DNA of 64,000 nt from positions 3,472,001 through 3,536,000 of the forward strand of contig JAGTXZ010000005.1 of NCBI GenBank assembly GCA_018398575.1, in the 5' to 3' direction. The translations under genes and the position numbers were made by a program. A model generated the notes under the pieces. That model ran no database searches and was not told the origin of the DNA. It saw only the letters and a program-made list of their open reading frames with translations. Positions 48,347 through 59,564 of the stretch are shown here, piece after piece. This DNA comes from Ampelomyces quisqualis (taxonomy: Eukaryota > Ascomycota > Dothideomycetes > Pleosporales > Phaeosphaeriaceae). The stretch's first letter is position 1; each line of letters starts with the position of its first letter.

Positions 48347-49024
48347 CCACCAGTGCATCAATTTAGAGTACAAGAATACATTTCTTGACCTTTTAGAGAC
48401 AGCCTCTCTAACAGCTGCCGCAAGCTGGGTCGAACACTGCGATAGATCTCACGACGCGCCTCGCGGCGAGCGTGATATTCCTTCGCGCTACTCCACGCCT
48501 GTCGATAGACTCTTGATTGATGTGCCACAAGAGTGTCTAGTTAGTAAAATGACTGCCTCCCGATACTTAGCGCTGAGTTACCTCTGGGGCAATCCATTCA
48601 CTACCACCACGACGACAAGATCGCTGGGCAATGACATGGTCCTACTGGCGGCTGTGCGTGATACCATGTTAATAACTCGGAAATGGATATTGTATATCTC
48701 TGGGACGATTGCCTGTCAGTGGAGCGAGACTCAAACAAAAAGCACCGGGACATCGCAAACGTGGATGTGCCGACAAGCCAGCACAAGGTGCTGGTTGGGA
48801 CAGCTTTTATCGATCGCGGATCGACGTTCCAAGAGCTCCTGGTACCGAATCGATTACTCTTTGGCATTGAACACCAAGTGGTATTTTATTGTGGTACATC
48901 ACAACGCTTAGAATCACTTCCCGAAGAAAGAAAGCATCATGGCGTCAACTTGGCTTCTGGCACTATTGACCTACGTCTGGAGACATCTCTTGCACGGAGC
49001 AATTACGAGATTCTGTACTTCTAA
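48347..49024 (+). pseudogene. HET-domain protein relic
   Basis: One frame carries PVDRLLIDVPQECLV, then SRYLALSYLWGNP, the diagnostic start of the HET domain (family RYxALSYVWG), up to VRDTMLITRK near 48,690. The domain then continues in another frame: DIVYLWDDCLSVERDSNKKH (family YLWVDCLCIxQDD), and near 48,800-48,890 RGSTFQELLVPNRLLFGIEH and QVVFYCG (family RGWTFQExLLSxRxL). So there is a frameshift near 48,680, and the stretch between the two motif groups is much shorter than in intact proteins, suggesting an internal deletion. HET proteins drive heterokaryon incompatibility and cell death in filamentous ascomycetes; this copy is very probably dead. No clear start codon region was found. 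Confidence 0.75.
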
Positions 49025-49581
49025 TCAAATTTTGTGAATGAGTATTGCACAAAGACGCCGAGTTTCCAGGCGGGGTTTGAAAAAGCGTTCGCTGGACTTG
49101 CATCGATACTGGAGCGGTGGTTTGGAGGATGTGTAGTGGTTCATAGACTGATGACAAGCTACCTTGGGTACTCGCTACTTTCGAGCTTTTGTGTTGACCT
49201 TCAACATTCCAGCAAACACTAAGAGTCAAAGCCGGGGGCATGTCGGGTGGGTTTCACTCCTGGTCCTGGGTTGATTGGGTAGCAAGAACCGCCAACATAG
49301 GTAGTCAATCGACCATACGCTTACATAGTACTTCTTACCTCATTGACGAGCCAGCTTGGAATCAAGACCAATAATGGGTCAGCTACTTGGCTGTCATTCG
49401 ATGTTTCAGAAAGGTCTTCGGAGGAGCAAGGCACACAAGCCAAACAACGACAGACAAGCATCGATGTGAGGTCCACACGACCACAAATGCTGTCTCAGTA
49501 CGCTTGAGTTCCTGGGCGAGCGAAGAAGCTGGAACAACCTCACTACAGCGACCTCAGATGTACGACGCACTGCGTTGACGT

Positions 49582-49857
49582 TCAATCCTCAAGGAATATC
49601 GTGGCCGTGCGGCTATCTCGCAAACGCACCAAACGAGGAGAGATCCCGCGCTCTTTTTGATAGAACATCAGACGGAGCAAGACCGTCAATTTATCTTGGT
49701 ACGGCTCCATAGGCGGTAGATTGAACCGTGGCGGCGTATGACGGATCATGTCCAATTGCTGCTGTGGAAGCTTGAAGACGACAGGTCCCCCGCGTCCTGA
49801 TCTCCAGCTACGACTTTCGCGAACGTCTGTCGCATACGGATCTGCTCTCCGTACCAT
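49582..49857 (-). CDS. Doubtful small ORF
   Basis: 91 codons from ATG to stop, basic, with PRFNLPPMEPYQDKL and LRLMFYQKERGISPRLVRL. No family is recognised. It lies in a gene-poor stretch beside a HET relic and may be a fragment of a decayed gene or chance. Confidence 0.2.
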   Translation of the reverse strand: MVRRADPYATDVRESRSWRSGRGGPVVFKLPQQQLDMIRHTPPRFNLPPMEPYQDKLTVLLRLMFYQKERGISPRLVRLRDSRTATIFLED

Positions 49858-50312
49858 TTATTTGTTCGACGTCAGGCAGTTTTCGGGAGCGAATTGGCTC
49901 AGGCTTGATGTTCGAGCCTACCACAGATCCGTACGCAAGAGTGCGAAGATACGAAGAAGATGATCGCCCTCACCTAGTCGGGACGGAGACGCCACCATTG
50001 ATATACTCGGCTAGATGCCAAGCCTAGACTCTGTTAAGTTCTTGCTGTTCGGATTTCGCCTTGGATTCGCTTTTTGGTGCCATATCCTACTGTCCTACAG
50101 CCCTACAGCGCTCTTTTGATATGGCGACTTCTCTCCCTCTAGTGCATACAGAGTGTGCAGGATCCAGACGTGTTTATAAACATAGAGCTATTGTTCATGT
50201 AGCGCAAAGGGGGGGTCAAAAACGAAAAGCCTGGCGTCTTCAAAGCTGCCTGGCGCCATATGTTTCTAGCGCTGCCAAAAAGACCTGCTGATACTCACCT
50301 CTTGGTCTATCC

Positions 50313-50361
50313 GCGCACCTCGCCAACCCAAGATCAAAGATCTTAGACGGGTGGCCGGGTA
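50313..50361. repeat. Dispersed hairpin repeat, copy B
   Basis: A 49-bp copy of the sequence at 24,894-24,937: the same GCGCACCTCGCCAACCCA and GGGTGGCCGGGTA ends, with a slightly longer centre (AGATCAAAGATCT). Both copies are intergenic, in the same orientation, 25 kb apart. Confidence 0.6.
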
Positions 50362-51568
50362 GGACGCTAGCCCCAATCTAGCTTCAAAATAGATTTGAAA
50401 AATTCTGAACGATTGGCTAACTGTACGGGGTAGGGAGTACTCATATCTTATCATTTGTCAAGCCCGAGAGAGTATCCTAGGCTGATGCCGCACTGCTCGT
50501 GGTTGGTGAATGCTACCAGAATTGACTGATTGGACGTTGGCAAGGGTTGGATCCCTTGTTGATGCATCGAGACCCTGCATCTGCAAGCCTGATGAGCTCA
50601 CCACATACCAACAGAGATCGCTTGATACCGTAGCCGAGCCCGGAAAAATTCTACTGTGTAGATACTGTGCCGCATTGATTATCACTTTGGTTGTGAGACA
50701 GTGAGACGGAGTATCATGTGTCTGGAACACTAATCGTGACACCTTAGGCAGCCGTTCGACTAGGCCAGGAAGGCACCTAGGCGAGGGCAAATTGGATCTG
50801 TGAGCCCCCCATTGATTCAAGTCCTTGTGACCGAGATTCCAAGTTTTGTACGGAGTATTGCTATATCGTATCGTTACTGTATCGTTCCGGCGTCCTGAAG
50901 CGCCATCTCAACCTACCCGCCCCACGAGAGGTCTTCGACCTTGGCCAGTTCGGCGGGTACCATCCAAGATATGTCACTCGTGATCCCAGCACCTCGGACG
51001 AAGTGGATAACTCAAACACGACTAGCACAAGGATATCCACAAGCACACCGCCTGACTCCCAGACCGGCAAGCAGGGCGACCCCAACAACTCGCACTACTG
51101 CTACAACACCATAAACAGCAAAATTTTGGTGACATGAAGATAGAAGGAAAAAGACGTGACACTCTGCCATGCCCTTGGACGAGCGAGATCGAAGCCCCCG
51201 ATCCCTCGAACCTGTGCGCTTCCCGAAAACGCGGGGAACGAGACACACGCTGCAGACGGACAATGTCGGCCGATGTGGGCTACATGGCGTCTGCGCGGAA
51301 CGAGGCCATTGAGCGGGAGCACCAGAGCGTCGCACTATACCTACACGAGACTGCACTGGGGGCGTCCGATGCGGGGAAAGACCCAGAGCGATTGTGCATG
51401 TGTTCAGCACGAGGGCACATAAATCCACGCTGGGACCCCTGCACTTGGAGCGAAATTTAGGACGGGCCGAGAGACATTCGATGAATGTATTTGTTGGTAT
51501 CGGGCCTTTTTCCACAACCATATAACGAGACTACATCACTTCCACGTTGTGCGACCTGAGCCGCAACC

Positions 51569-53567
51569 ATGGGTCTGTACAACACGCTTCCAAACGACAT
51601 CAATGAAGTCGATATCATCATTGCCGGAGGTACCCACTATCTTGCTATCTGCCGCTCAGTTCGCAAACTAAGAAATCACTCCAGGTGGCACGGCAGGATG
51701 CATCATCGCAGCACGCATCGCCGAAGCTTCCCCCAACCTCAGCGTTCTTGTGATTGAGGGTGGCGCGAACAACAAAGATGTCCCACATATCGTCAACCCA
51801 ATTTTCTACTTGAAAAACCTGCTGCCCACGACCAAAACAGCCCTGTTTTACAAAGGCAACAAGGCGCCTCAGCTCGCAGATCGAGAACCGATTGTGCCAT
51901 GTGGAGGTACACTAGGTGGAGGCAGCTCTATCAACTTCATGATGTACACTCGAGCTCAGCGAAGCGATTTTGATAGCTGGAAGACTGAGGGGTGGTCCGC
52001 TGATGACATGTGGCCATACTTGAAGCGCGTAAGTCGTCCCAATTTACCTAACATTCCTCCTATTCAATACTAACACATCTCCAGCTTGAAACATATCACG
52101 GACCCGGAGAGAAAGAACACCACGGCTACGATGGGCCCATCAACGTGTCCAACGGTAGATTTCGAGCCACGGCCGCCGAAGACGACTTCATGCAGGCAGC
52201 CAAAGCCTGTGGCGTTGAGGAAATCAAAGACTTACAGACTCTTGATGCGAACAACGGTTTTGAGCGATGGTTGCGCTACGTCTGTCCAGAAGGCAAGCGT
52301 CAGGACACCGCACATCGATACCTGCACCCGAAGCTCGAAGATGGCCAACACCCAAATCTGCATGTCCTTGTCGAATCCAAGATCGTGCGCGTACTTTTCG
52401 ACGAGACCAAGCGCGCTGTGGGTGTCGAGTACACGCCCAACCCAGAATTCCAGCCAGTCATTGGCCTGACTGCACACCCCCTCAAGACCATCAAGGCGCG
52501 AAAACTCGTCGTTGTAACTTGCGGCGCTTGCGGAACACCGCCTGTGCTCGAACGCTCGGGGCTAGGTGACTCCAAGATCCTCGCTCGCGCTGGCGTACCT
52601 GTCGTGGAAGAGCTGCGTGGCGTGGGAAAAGACTACCAAGATCACCACCTGCTTTTGATTCCATACAAGACGAACCTCGACCCCGATCAGACCATGGATC
52701 GCATTCTGAGTGGTCGTGTCGACGCTGCTGAGCTGATCAAAAATAACGACAAGGTGCTCAGCTGGAACGGGATTGATATCTCGTCGAAGGTGCGACCGAC
52801 TGAGGAGGAAGTCACGGCTCTTGGACCACAGTTCAGACACGCGTGGGACAAGGATTTCAAAGATAACCCGAACCGTCCATTGATGTTGTTCGGTATTATT
52901 CAGGGGTAAGTTCTGTCTCTTTATCTTCATGAACACCTTTGCCACTAGACAACATCTAACGAACCCCAGCTACCTCGGCGACCCAGCCTCCGTACCAGAA
53001 GGCCAGTACTTGACAGTTGGCAATTACACCGCCTACCCTTACTCCCGCGGACACATGCACATTACCGGACCAAAACACGACGACGCGCTCGACTTCGACG
53101 TGGGCTTCTTCAACGACGCCAACGACATCGACATCAAGAAACAATTGTGGGCGTATAAGAAGCAGCGTGAAATTGTCCGCCGCGCAAAATACTATCGCGG
53201 TGAGGTAGCAGCGGGACATCCCAAGTTCCCCGAGGGCTCTGCTGCTGCTTGCGTCGAGATCTCTGAGCCGCTCAGCGACATTAAGAACATTGTGTACAGC
53301 AAGGAAGACGACGCGGCGATTGAGCAGTGGCTGCGTGAAAATGTTGCCACCACTTGGCATTCGATGGCGACTTGCAAGATGGCGCCGCTCGAGGAAGATG
53401 GTGTGGTTGATTCTAGCTTGAATGTCTATGGTGTCAAGGGTCTGAAGCTTGCGGATCTCAGTATCGTGCCAGAGAATGTGGGTGCGAACACAAATAACAC
53501 AGCGTTGGTGATTGGCGAGAAGGCGGCGGAGATTATTATCGCTGAACTAGGCGCTAGCACACCATGA
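51569..53567 (+). CDS. GMC-family alcohol (methanol) oxidase
   Basis: Four exons: 51,569-51,629; 51,685-52,028; 52,085-52,905; 52,970-53,567 (introns 55, 56, 64 bp, GT-AG), 607 residues. The FAD-binding motif is split by the first intron: DIIIAGGGTAGCIIAARI. GMC signature: CGGTLGGGSSINFMMYTR. C-terminal catalytic part: TTWHSMATCKM (His) and IVPENVGANTNNTALVIGEK (Asn). Similarity along the whole length is to alcohol oxidases (AOX, EC 1.1.3.13), flavoenzymes oxidising short primary alcohols with O2 to aldehyde and H2O2, normally peroxisomal. It is about 50 residues shorter than the yeast enzymes: a segment before the catalytic His and the C-terminal tail are missing, and the end (GASTP) is not an obvious peroxisomal signal. 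A secondary substrate range or location is possible. Confidence 0.9.
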
Positions 53568-53801
53568 GCCGCCCACCACTTTCGGTGTGGCATGATCCAT
53601 TGCATCCCATACTTTCCGACCGCGTGCAATCCATCCTCTGTGAAACTACTTGTCGTGCCGTCGGATTCTCCGAATCTCCAGCTAGGAGCGAATTGAGCTT
53701 TAGGGCCCGTTGAATAGCATGCCTCCTGATTCGCCGCTACTGGATTTGACTAAAGCTGCGTGTGAAATTGTGAATGTTCCGCATGGTGACTTTAAACGGC
53801 T

Positions 53802-54677
53802 TCAGCCTCTCAAGCGAATAGCCTCGCACCACATCCGAGCAGCGGCGTCTTTTTCATGCTTGTTCACGGTATTGGTGTCCATCATGACCTCCTTGACTTC
53901 GGATTTACCAAGATTTTGCCCACTCTTGATCTTGTTCCAACAATCACGGATGACTGCTTGTGCCCAATCAAAATCGGGCTCCTCGTCTTCTTCAGGTACA
54001 GAGTGTCCCTTTTTCTGCCAGTCTTCAAGGTCATCATCTGCTCCAATGGTTGTGGTAATGCAGACAAGCACACCTGGAGACTGCACCCCTGCGGATTGGG
54101 GCCCTTCGCGAGATGATCGCAATTCTCCCAAGTGTATGTCGCACAAGCCAGCCTTGTAGGATACTCCTTGCGGTAGTTGTAGAACATGGCGCGGCTGCCA
54201 CAAGGCTGAGAACTGGTGTCTCAGCAGCAACGCATGTGGTTCTTGCTGACGTAAAGGTATAGTATTGACAGTTGGCGCGCCATTCGGAGGTTGTATACAG
54301 ATGTATGTCCGATCCTTTTCGAGACTCGAGTTGTGGAGGAGATGCTGGAGCGTATGCGCATATGGTACGGGTTTGCCCTCGGCGTCCGTCGCTGGGACAT
54401 TGCGTGGTGGAATCGTGTCGCGAAAGAGTCTATATTGAAGCGACCACGGTGATTGTCGCAACGCTTTGGGCCACGTAGTGTCGATGCTCTGGACCAGTGT
54501 CGTCACGAGATTGAGGGAGGCATCGAGGTTTGTAGAAGGGTTGTTGATGAAGTAAAGCCTGCACAAGATTTACGTCAGCATGTTTCACGTGTTTTAAATA
54601 CATGTTAAAAGCTTCAGGTACATTCGTCGAGTAGACAGCGCTTAGAAAGTGGACTGGGCTTACCCGCTGTATTTCAT
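53802..54677 (-). CDS. MED20: Mediator complex subunit Med20
   Basis: Two exons: 54,677-54,664 (14 nt, encoding MKYSG) and 54,558-53,802; 105-bp GT-AG intron; 256 residues. N-terminus MKYSGLYFINNPST, then SLQYRLFRDT, matches the start of Med20/Srb2-type proteins (the TBP-related head-module subunit). Later parts include LLLRHQFSALWQPRHVLQLPQG (cut here to its core LLRHQFSALWQPRH), an internal Glu/Asp-rich segment, and AQAVIRDCWNKIKSG near the C-terminus. Med20 pairs with Med18 in the Mediator head and contacts RNA polymerase II. The tiny first exon is easy to miss, but it provides the only good start and conserves the family N-terminus. It is divergent from the GH47 mannosidase gene, 548 bp away. 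Confidence 0.8.
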
Positions 54678-55225
54678 AATACTGTGCGCGAACCTTCGCC
54701 GTTTGGTAGTTTGTTGAAGGACTGAGGGGGGAAACGGAGAAAGAACATAGGCCGGAAGACGATAAGATTGGCCCGTAATTGAGGTCAAGAGTTTATGAGG
54801 TAGCAGATGAAATATGCGGTTTCCCAGTTGCAAAATTCATTGGGAGGGAAAGCTGGTGGACGACGCGCTTCGCGATCGGCGCAAGGGACCGTTGGACCCT
54901 GGCTTCGGCTGCCGGCAAGCTTCCCTTGGGCGCGGCTCTAGTCGCAGCAAGTCTGAGGTCACCATCCGAAAACATCAGGGACTCAACATACCCTTTCTTC
55001 ATCTACCACAAGCTCCCCTCGTTATTTCACTCATTGAATTTGCTGGCGGCTGACTGTGACTTTCTGAAGTACCTTGAAGCGCGATTCTGGCTGCACTGGC
55101 GTATTTCTTTGCATCAGCTTTCAGCGCCGGCTAAGATAGTCGCTGTCGTCGAGGACGCCCCTCGAAAACTTCCTTTCCACTAGACACTATAGACTACACC
55201 AACATAGATATACTGACCCAGCGGA
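54678..55225. promoter_or_regulatory. Bidirectional intergenic region, MED20 / GH47 mannosidase
   Basis: These 548 bp lie between two divergent starts. Open frames across it show no family features. Both promoters must lie here; no specific factor site is claimed. Confidence 0.45.
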
Positions 55226-57152
55226 ATGGGTCTTTCACCCCGACGTATCCTTGTGTTCTGCGTATCTGCAACACTCATTTTCCTCGCTTTTCGCCAACTC
55301 GTCCCTCGAGAACAGTTCCCCTCGCCGACCTACACATCATCGCGCAAGATCGAGAATCCTGTGCGATGGAAAGACATCCCATTAAGACATGCGGTTTCCT
55401 CGATAGTCCCACTACCTACTGGGCAGCCGGTCCCGATACCAAAAATTCAACACAAGTTTGGCGCAGAAACCACACATGATAAGGAGCAGAGGATACAACG
55501 GCAGGCTGCTGTCAAAGAAGCGTTCTTACACACTTGGAGGGGGTACAAAAAGCACGCGTGGCTGCAAGACGAGATTACTCCGGTAACCGGAGGATTTAAG
55601 AACGGGTTTGGACAACGCGCTGCTACATTGGTCGATACTTTGGACACGTTAGTCATTATGGGACTGAACGAGGAATTCGAAGAAGCTGTGAAAGCTATGA
55701 AGAGTGTCGATCTCACGACATCTGCTGCAACGCGTCTTAACGTGTTTGAAACCACAATCAGGTTTCTAGGCGGGCTGCTCAGTGCATACGATCTGAGTGA
55801 TGGTAAACATTACTCCCTTCTGAAGCAGGCTACCCAGTTAGGAGACATGTTATACACAGCTTTTGATACCCCGAATCGAATGCCAATTTCCCGATGGGAT
55901 TGGGAAAAGTGCGTTGTGCCCTAGCTTCTCTACAGTATACTGACCAAAGTCAGCGGTGCCTTGTCTGGATTCCAAGAGGCTGACGCCCAGTCGCTGAGCG
56001 CTGAATTTGGTTCTTTGACACTTGAGTTCACTCGCTTATCTCAGCTTACGGGCGAGCCGAAGTATTACGATGCTGTGCGTAGAATCACCGACATTCTGGT
56101 AACGCACCAGAACAGAACGAACCTACCCGGTTTGTTTCCTGTCCTCATCAGTCCTCTCCGAGAGGAATTCGATGGCGACACTTTTACATTTGGTGGCATG
56201 AGCGACTCGTTATATGAGTATTTACCAAAACAGTATCTACTGACAGGAGGACTCGAGGGCCAGTACCGTAGATTATACGAGGGTGCGATTGAGACAGCCA
56301 AGAAACATTTGTTCTTCCGCCCCCTAATACCTCAGGAACAGAACATTCTGATTTCGGGTACCGTGCGCACGACCACACTAGGAAGCATAAAGCTGGATCC
56401 CGAAGGTCAGCATCTTACCTGCTTTGCTGGCGGAATGGTAGCCCTTGGTGCTAAGATCTTCAACCGTACCGACGATATAGACGTTGCTCGCAAATTAGTC
56501 GATGGGTGCATATGGGCGTACGACTCCATGCCAACGGGTGTTATGCCAGAAACATTCCAAATGATTCCGTGCTACAACGAACAAGACTGTACTTGGAGTA
56601 CAGATCGGTGGCAGGATGTTGTAAAGAAGATTTCTGGCGGTGATCATCCTGAAGAATCTGATGTACGGGAGCTCATTGAAGCGGCTGGACTGCGACCTGG
56701 ATTCACAAACATCAACGATCCTCGATTCTTGCTCAGGTAAACCTACACAATAGTACTACATGAATGCAGAACACAGCTAATCTGTGACCATTCAGGCCTG
56801 AAGCCATCGAGTCAGTCTTCATCATGTACAGGATCACAGGCGATACATATCTGCAAGAAGCTGCATGGCGTATGTTCCAAGCCATCAACAACGCCACATA
56901 CACACAATATGCTCATTCCGCTATCGCTGACGTCACAATCGCGGAAGGGAAGACGACCGAGAAGCTCGACGAATGTGAAAGCTTCTGGATGGCGGAAACG
57001 TTGAAGTACTTCTATCTGATATTTAGTGAGCCGAATCTTGTCAGTCTAGACGAGTATGTATTGTGAGTTGCGGATTACACTCGTCAATAACAAGAAACAA
57101 GCTGACATGGTGTAGTAACACGGAAGCACATCCGTTGCGCAGGCTGCAGTAA
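55226..57152 (+). CDS. Class I alpha-1,2-mannosidase (GH47)
   Basis: Four exons: 55,226-55,908; 55,954-56,736; 56,796-57,062; 57,116-57,152 (introns 45, 59, 53 bp), 589 residues. A short cytosolic N-terminus is followed by a signal anchor (RILVFCVSATLIFLAF, residues 7-22): a type II membrane protein of ER/Golgi. GH47 features: TLVDTLDTLVIMGL, RLNVFETTIRFLGGLLSAY, SLTLEFTRLSQLTG, TFTFGGMSDSLYEYLPKQYL, HLTCFAGGMVALG, and LRPEAIESVFIMYRITGD, whose first residue spans an intron. Last comes EYVFNTEAHP, whose Thr binds the catalytic Ca2+ and which is completed only by the 37-nt last exon. The enzyme trims alpha-1,2-mannose from N-glycans (Man9 toward Man5). Both Cys of the conserved disulfide region are plausible (HLTCFAG, DECESFW). 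Confidence 0.92.
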
Positions 57153-57274
57153 AATTAGTGTCCGCGCATGCTTCTCAAACAACAACTCGGAAAATACCGG
57201 TATACGGATCGAAATAGGAATTCTTTTGAATTACTCATATTCTATACTAACTTTACATGGTTTGGGAAAAGAAT

Positions 57275-57606
57275 CTAACACTTCCTCCACTCCAACTTCC
57301 AGCTTGCATGCTTGAAGTCGTACGACCCAAATTCACCTTGTACAACTGGTCGGAAGTTGACGTTCAAGATGCCTGGGTTGCCACCGTCGCTGGTACATTT
57401 TGACCACTTGAGGTCTGCTGTGCTTGAGCAAACGGTGAGGTACTCTTTGGTTTCGGGGCCAGTGCAGGTCAGGCTGCCGGTCAGGGTGCCCTATCGATGT
57501 GGTTAGTACATTAATGTCATCTTACACACTGGTCCAAATGGGATGCCTTCTCCGGCGTTACATGCCAGGGCAAAATGGGAGTGGATCGCCATGTAGATGG
57601 TATGCT
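57275..57606 (-). CDS. Small Cys-rich, possibly secreted protein (5' end unresolved)
   Basis: The well-supported last exon (57,490-57,275, 72 codons) encodes TLTGSLTCTGPETKEYLTVC, KWSKCTSDGGNPGILNVNF and ends KLEWRKC. An upstream exon ending at 57,530 carries HSHFALACNAGEGIPFGP, joined by a short intron (57,491-57,529, GTGTGT...TAG, with TACTAAC branch site). Farther upstream in the same phase, near 57,650-57,760, lies AQIILLSTTRATVADNTYN, which looks like a signal peptide, but no in-frame ATG sits next to it; the nearest is at 57,871. Cys spacing and small size suggest an extracellular disulfide-rich protein, perhaps an effector-type product. The family is not recognised. The 5' exon(s) or start may be degraded. 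Confidence 0.5.
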
Positions 57607-58072
57607 ACCGTATTCTCAATCTCTTTTTGTTCTCGCCACTGTGGTTTTAGACATTTTGTATACGATTGCACAGGCCTAGGGCATTTGTGGGGCTCTGGAC
57701 GTTGTATGTGTTATCTGCTACGGTGGCACGCGTCGTACTAAGCAGTATAATCTGGGCATAATTGGTTATCAATGATCGACCATTTATATGAATGTGTGCG
57801 AGAGGAAAGAAATATCCTTGTATTTGGCTAGTGTTCCCTTCTCCACCTGTCTCGCGCTCTTGCCACAACACTTGCTGCCATTCACTCGAGCATTGTCTGC
57901 ATATTTGCCATTGCTCATGGCTGTTCTTGACAAAGTCATTTCCATCTGCATTCGCATCCTCCTACATGCACCAGGATCTTCTCGCCATTTGTCGTAATCG
58001 AGAAAGTTATGGAATGGGCACAAGAGCTATCCTCAGCTGTGGACTAACATAAAATTCGAGTAATGGAACAGT
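57607..58072. other. Intergenic or 5' part of the Cys-rich gene
   Basis: Between the recognised exons of the Cys-rich gene and the stop codon of the rhodopsin-like gene. It may contain the first exon(s) of the Cys-rich gene (see that entry). A 79-codon minus frame at 58,023-57,784 is open but featureless. Confidence 0.4.
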
Positions 58073-59564
58073 CTACAATTTCGTGTATTCGAACCATCTA
58101 CTAGTAGATTCAGTTTCTTCAGCTGAAGCGTATACCGTCACCCGTGCCATTGTCGTCTTCGCAACGTCTACTTCGTCTTCGGTGTCCGAGCCTTCGTCAT
58201 GAAAGGTAACTTTACCGCCCTTCACCGGTTTCTCTATGTCAGAGACGTCTTCATTCGGCAATTCCCACGATGTGCGCTGCCCTTGATATTGCGGAAAGTC
58301 AGGAAGCTGGGAAGGGGTCAAAGTGCGTTTCGGCCCAGTTCCTGTCCAAACTTGCTTCAAGGGCGGGTTGAGACTTGGTAGCGAAGCGACAATGATGCCA
58401 ACGTCAACCTCGATCTGTGACCAGATAGGGACCCAAGCCCATTTCCTAAGATGGGCTGTCAGTCGAGCTCGATGATTATGCTCAGGGGTATTGGTGTCTG
58501 ACCAGCTGGAGTCACCGTCCTGCCACGACTTTCCATCTGCCACTGGGCTACCGGCCTTGATAATCTTACAAAGACGCATTGTACTGGCAATGACTGGTAT
58601 CAATCCAATTGAAAAGATTAACACGAGTGCAGCTAAGGCTGTTTTAGTTGAGGCAAACTGTTATACGAGACTTACTCACTTCGCTGTTTCTTGTTGAATT
58701 TTATCAATGGCAACAAAGGTAACGGGATCAGAAACATCACCACGTCAGTAGCAATATTGATTGCGGCGGAAATTTGCATGAAGAGCGCGCCATTGATGCA
58801 GCCCTCCGGCTGTTGTTGGATATTCCACGTGCGGGTTACTGGTATACAGGCAAGCAACTGCGCCTGGACGGAGTCAGCAATATCTATACTTGCGGAAGGA
58901 GTTTGCTCACCAGAAAACTAGCGACCGCCGTTGCTGTCATCAGGGCAGCAGTAATCCAGACTGCACGGGCCTGCAAGATCCACGGGAGCGCTCGCAATCC
59001 CGATCCAATCCGATAGTACAAAGCCAATATGCTCATCTTGACAGTCCTGGGCATCTAATGAGCAATTTAATCTCCTTCGAAAAGCATGTCTAGCCTACCA
59101 GATTGCCACGAAGTATGTGAGCATATTTAGCCACGAATACTTCAATCGTCAGCTGGGCTCAACAACCTGGTGTAGGAACAAACGAACCATTAGCATCTCA
59201 TTAAAATTTTCAACATGCAACTCTTTTGCATGTTTCCCTCGCCCATTTTCGACTTGCTTGAAAATGGTGACGGTCTGCAGGCCTCCGAGCATCTACACTT
59301 CGTCAGCCGCGTCATTAACTTCATTGCATTCATCTCCAACGTACCACCGCTACGCCAATGAACCAGTCATCGAGTCCAAATTTCTTTACGAGACATGCTC
59401 GTGTCATGAAACTACGAATACTCAGCATGCGACCACAATAGACACAGCTTATATGCTCACCGAAGCGCCACAAAAAAGACTGCGGCTATGTATATTGAAA
59501 GGCTGATCAGGTTCAGCAGTGGCCCTTGGTCGTTGCTTTCTGGAACTCCAACGATGTGTGTCAT
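58073..59564 (-). CDS. Fungal rhodopsin-like integral membrane protein
   Basis: Eight small exons: 59,564-59,461; 59,411-59,345; 59,292-59,188; 59,139-59,099; 59,046-58,911; 58,863-58,680; 58,638-58,503; 58,445-58,073, giving 381 residues. The frame is kept at every junction. The pattern matches the fungal rhodopsin-domain family (PF20684, related to Pth11-type receptors): NLISLSIYIAAVFFVALRF, KKFGLDDWFIGVAV, GRGKHAKELHVENF, LTYFVAIWTVKMSILALYYR, ACIPVTRTWNIQ with EGCIN, AINIATDVVMFLIPLPLL, LVLIFSIGLIPVIASTMRL, and IWSQIEVDVGIIVASLPSL, i.e. seven TM segments. A cytosolic acidic tail follows. The last intron (57 bp) is in frame without a stop, so retention would add 19 residues. Members occur as large paralogous sets in Pezizomycotina; ligand and function of this one are unknown. 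Confidence 0.82.

Larger units (their letters stand above)
49025..51568. other. Gene-poor stretch, 2.5 kb
   Basis: No well-supported gene. It contains a doubtful 91-codon frame (49,582-49,857, minus), a dispersed hairpin repeat copy (50,313-50,361), TACGGAGTA-type motifs near 50,706 and 50,848, and a plus-strand frame at about 50,841-51,137 including KRHLNLPAPREVFDLGQFGG without a plausible start. It probably represents decayed accessory sequence plus the promoter of the alcohol oxidase gene. Confidence 0.5.

Noticed and set aside
50841..51137. Plus-strand open frame with KRHLNLPAPREVFDLGQFGG
   Set aside because: No start codon in context, no recognised family, and a Ser/Thr-rich tail; possibly a gene fragment but not supportable.
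51012..51521. 169-codon minus-strand frame upstream of the alcohol oxidase
   Set aside because: Cys/Arg/Ser-rich with no family pattern; it overlaps the competing plus-strand frame and is likely chance.
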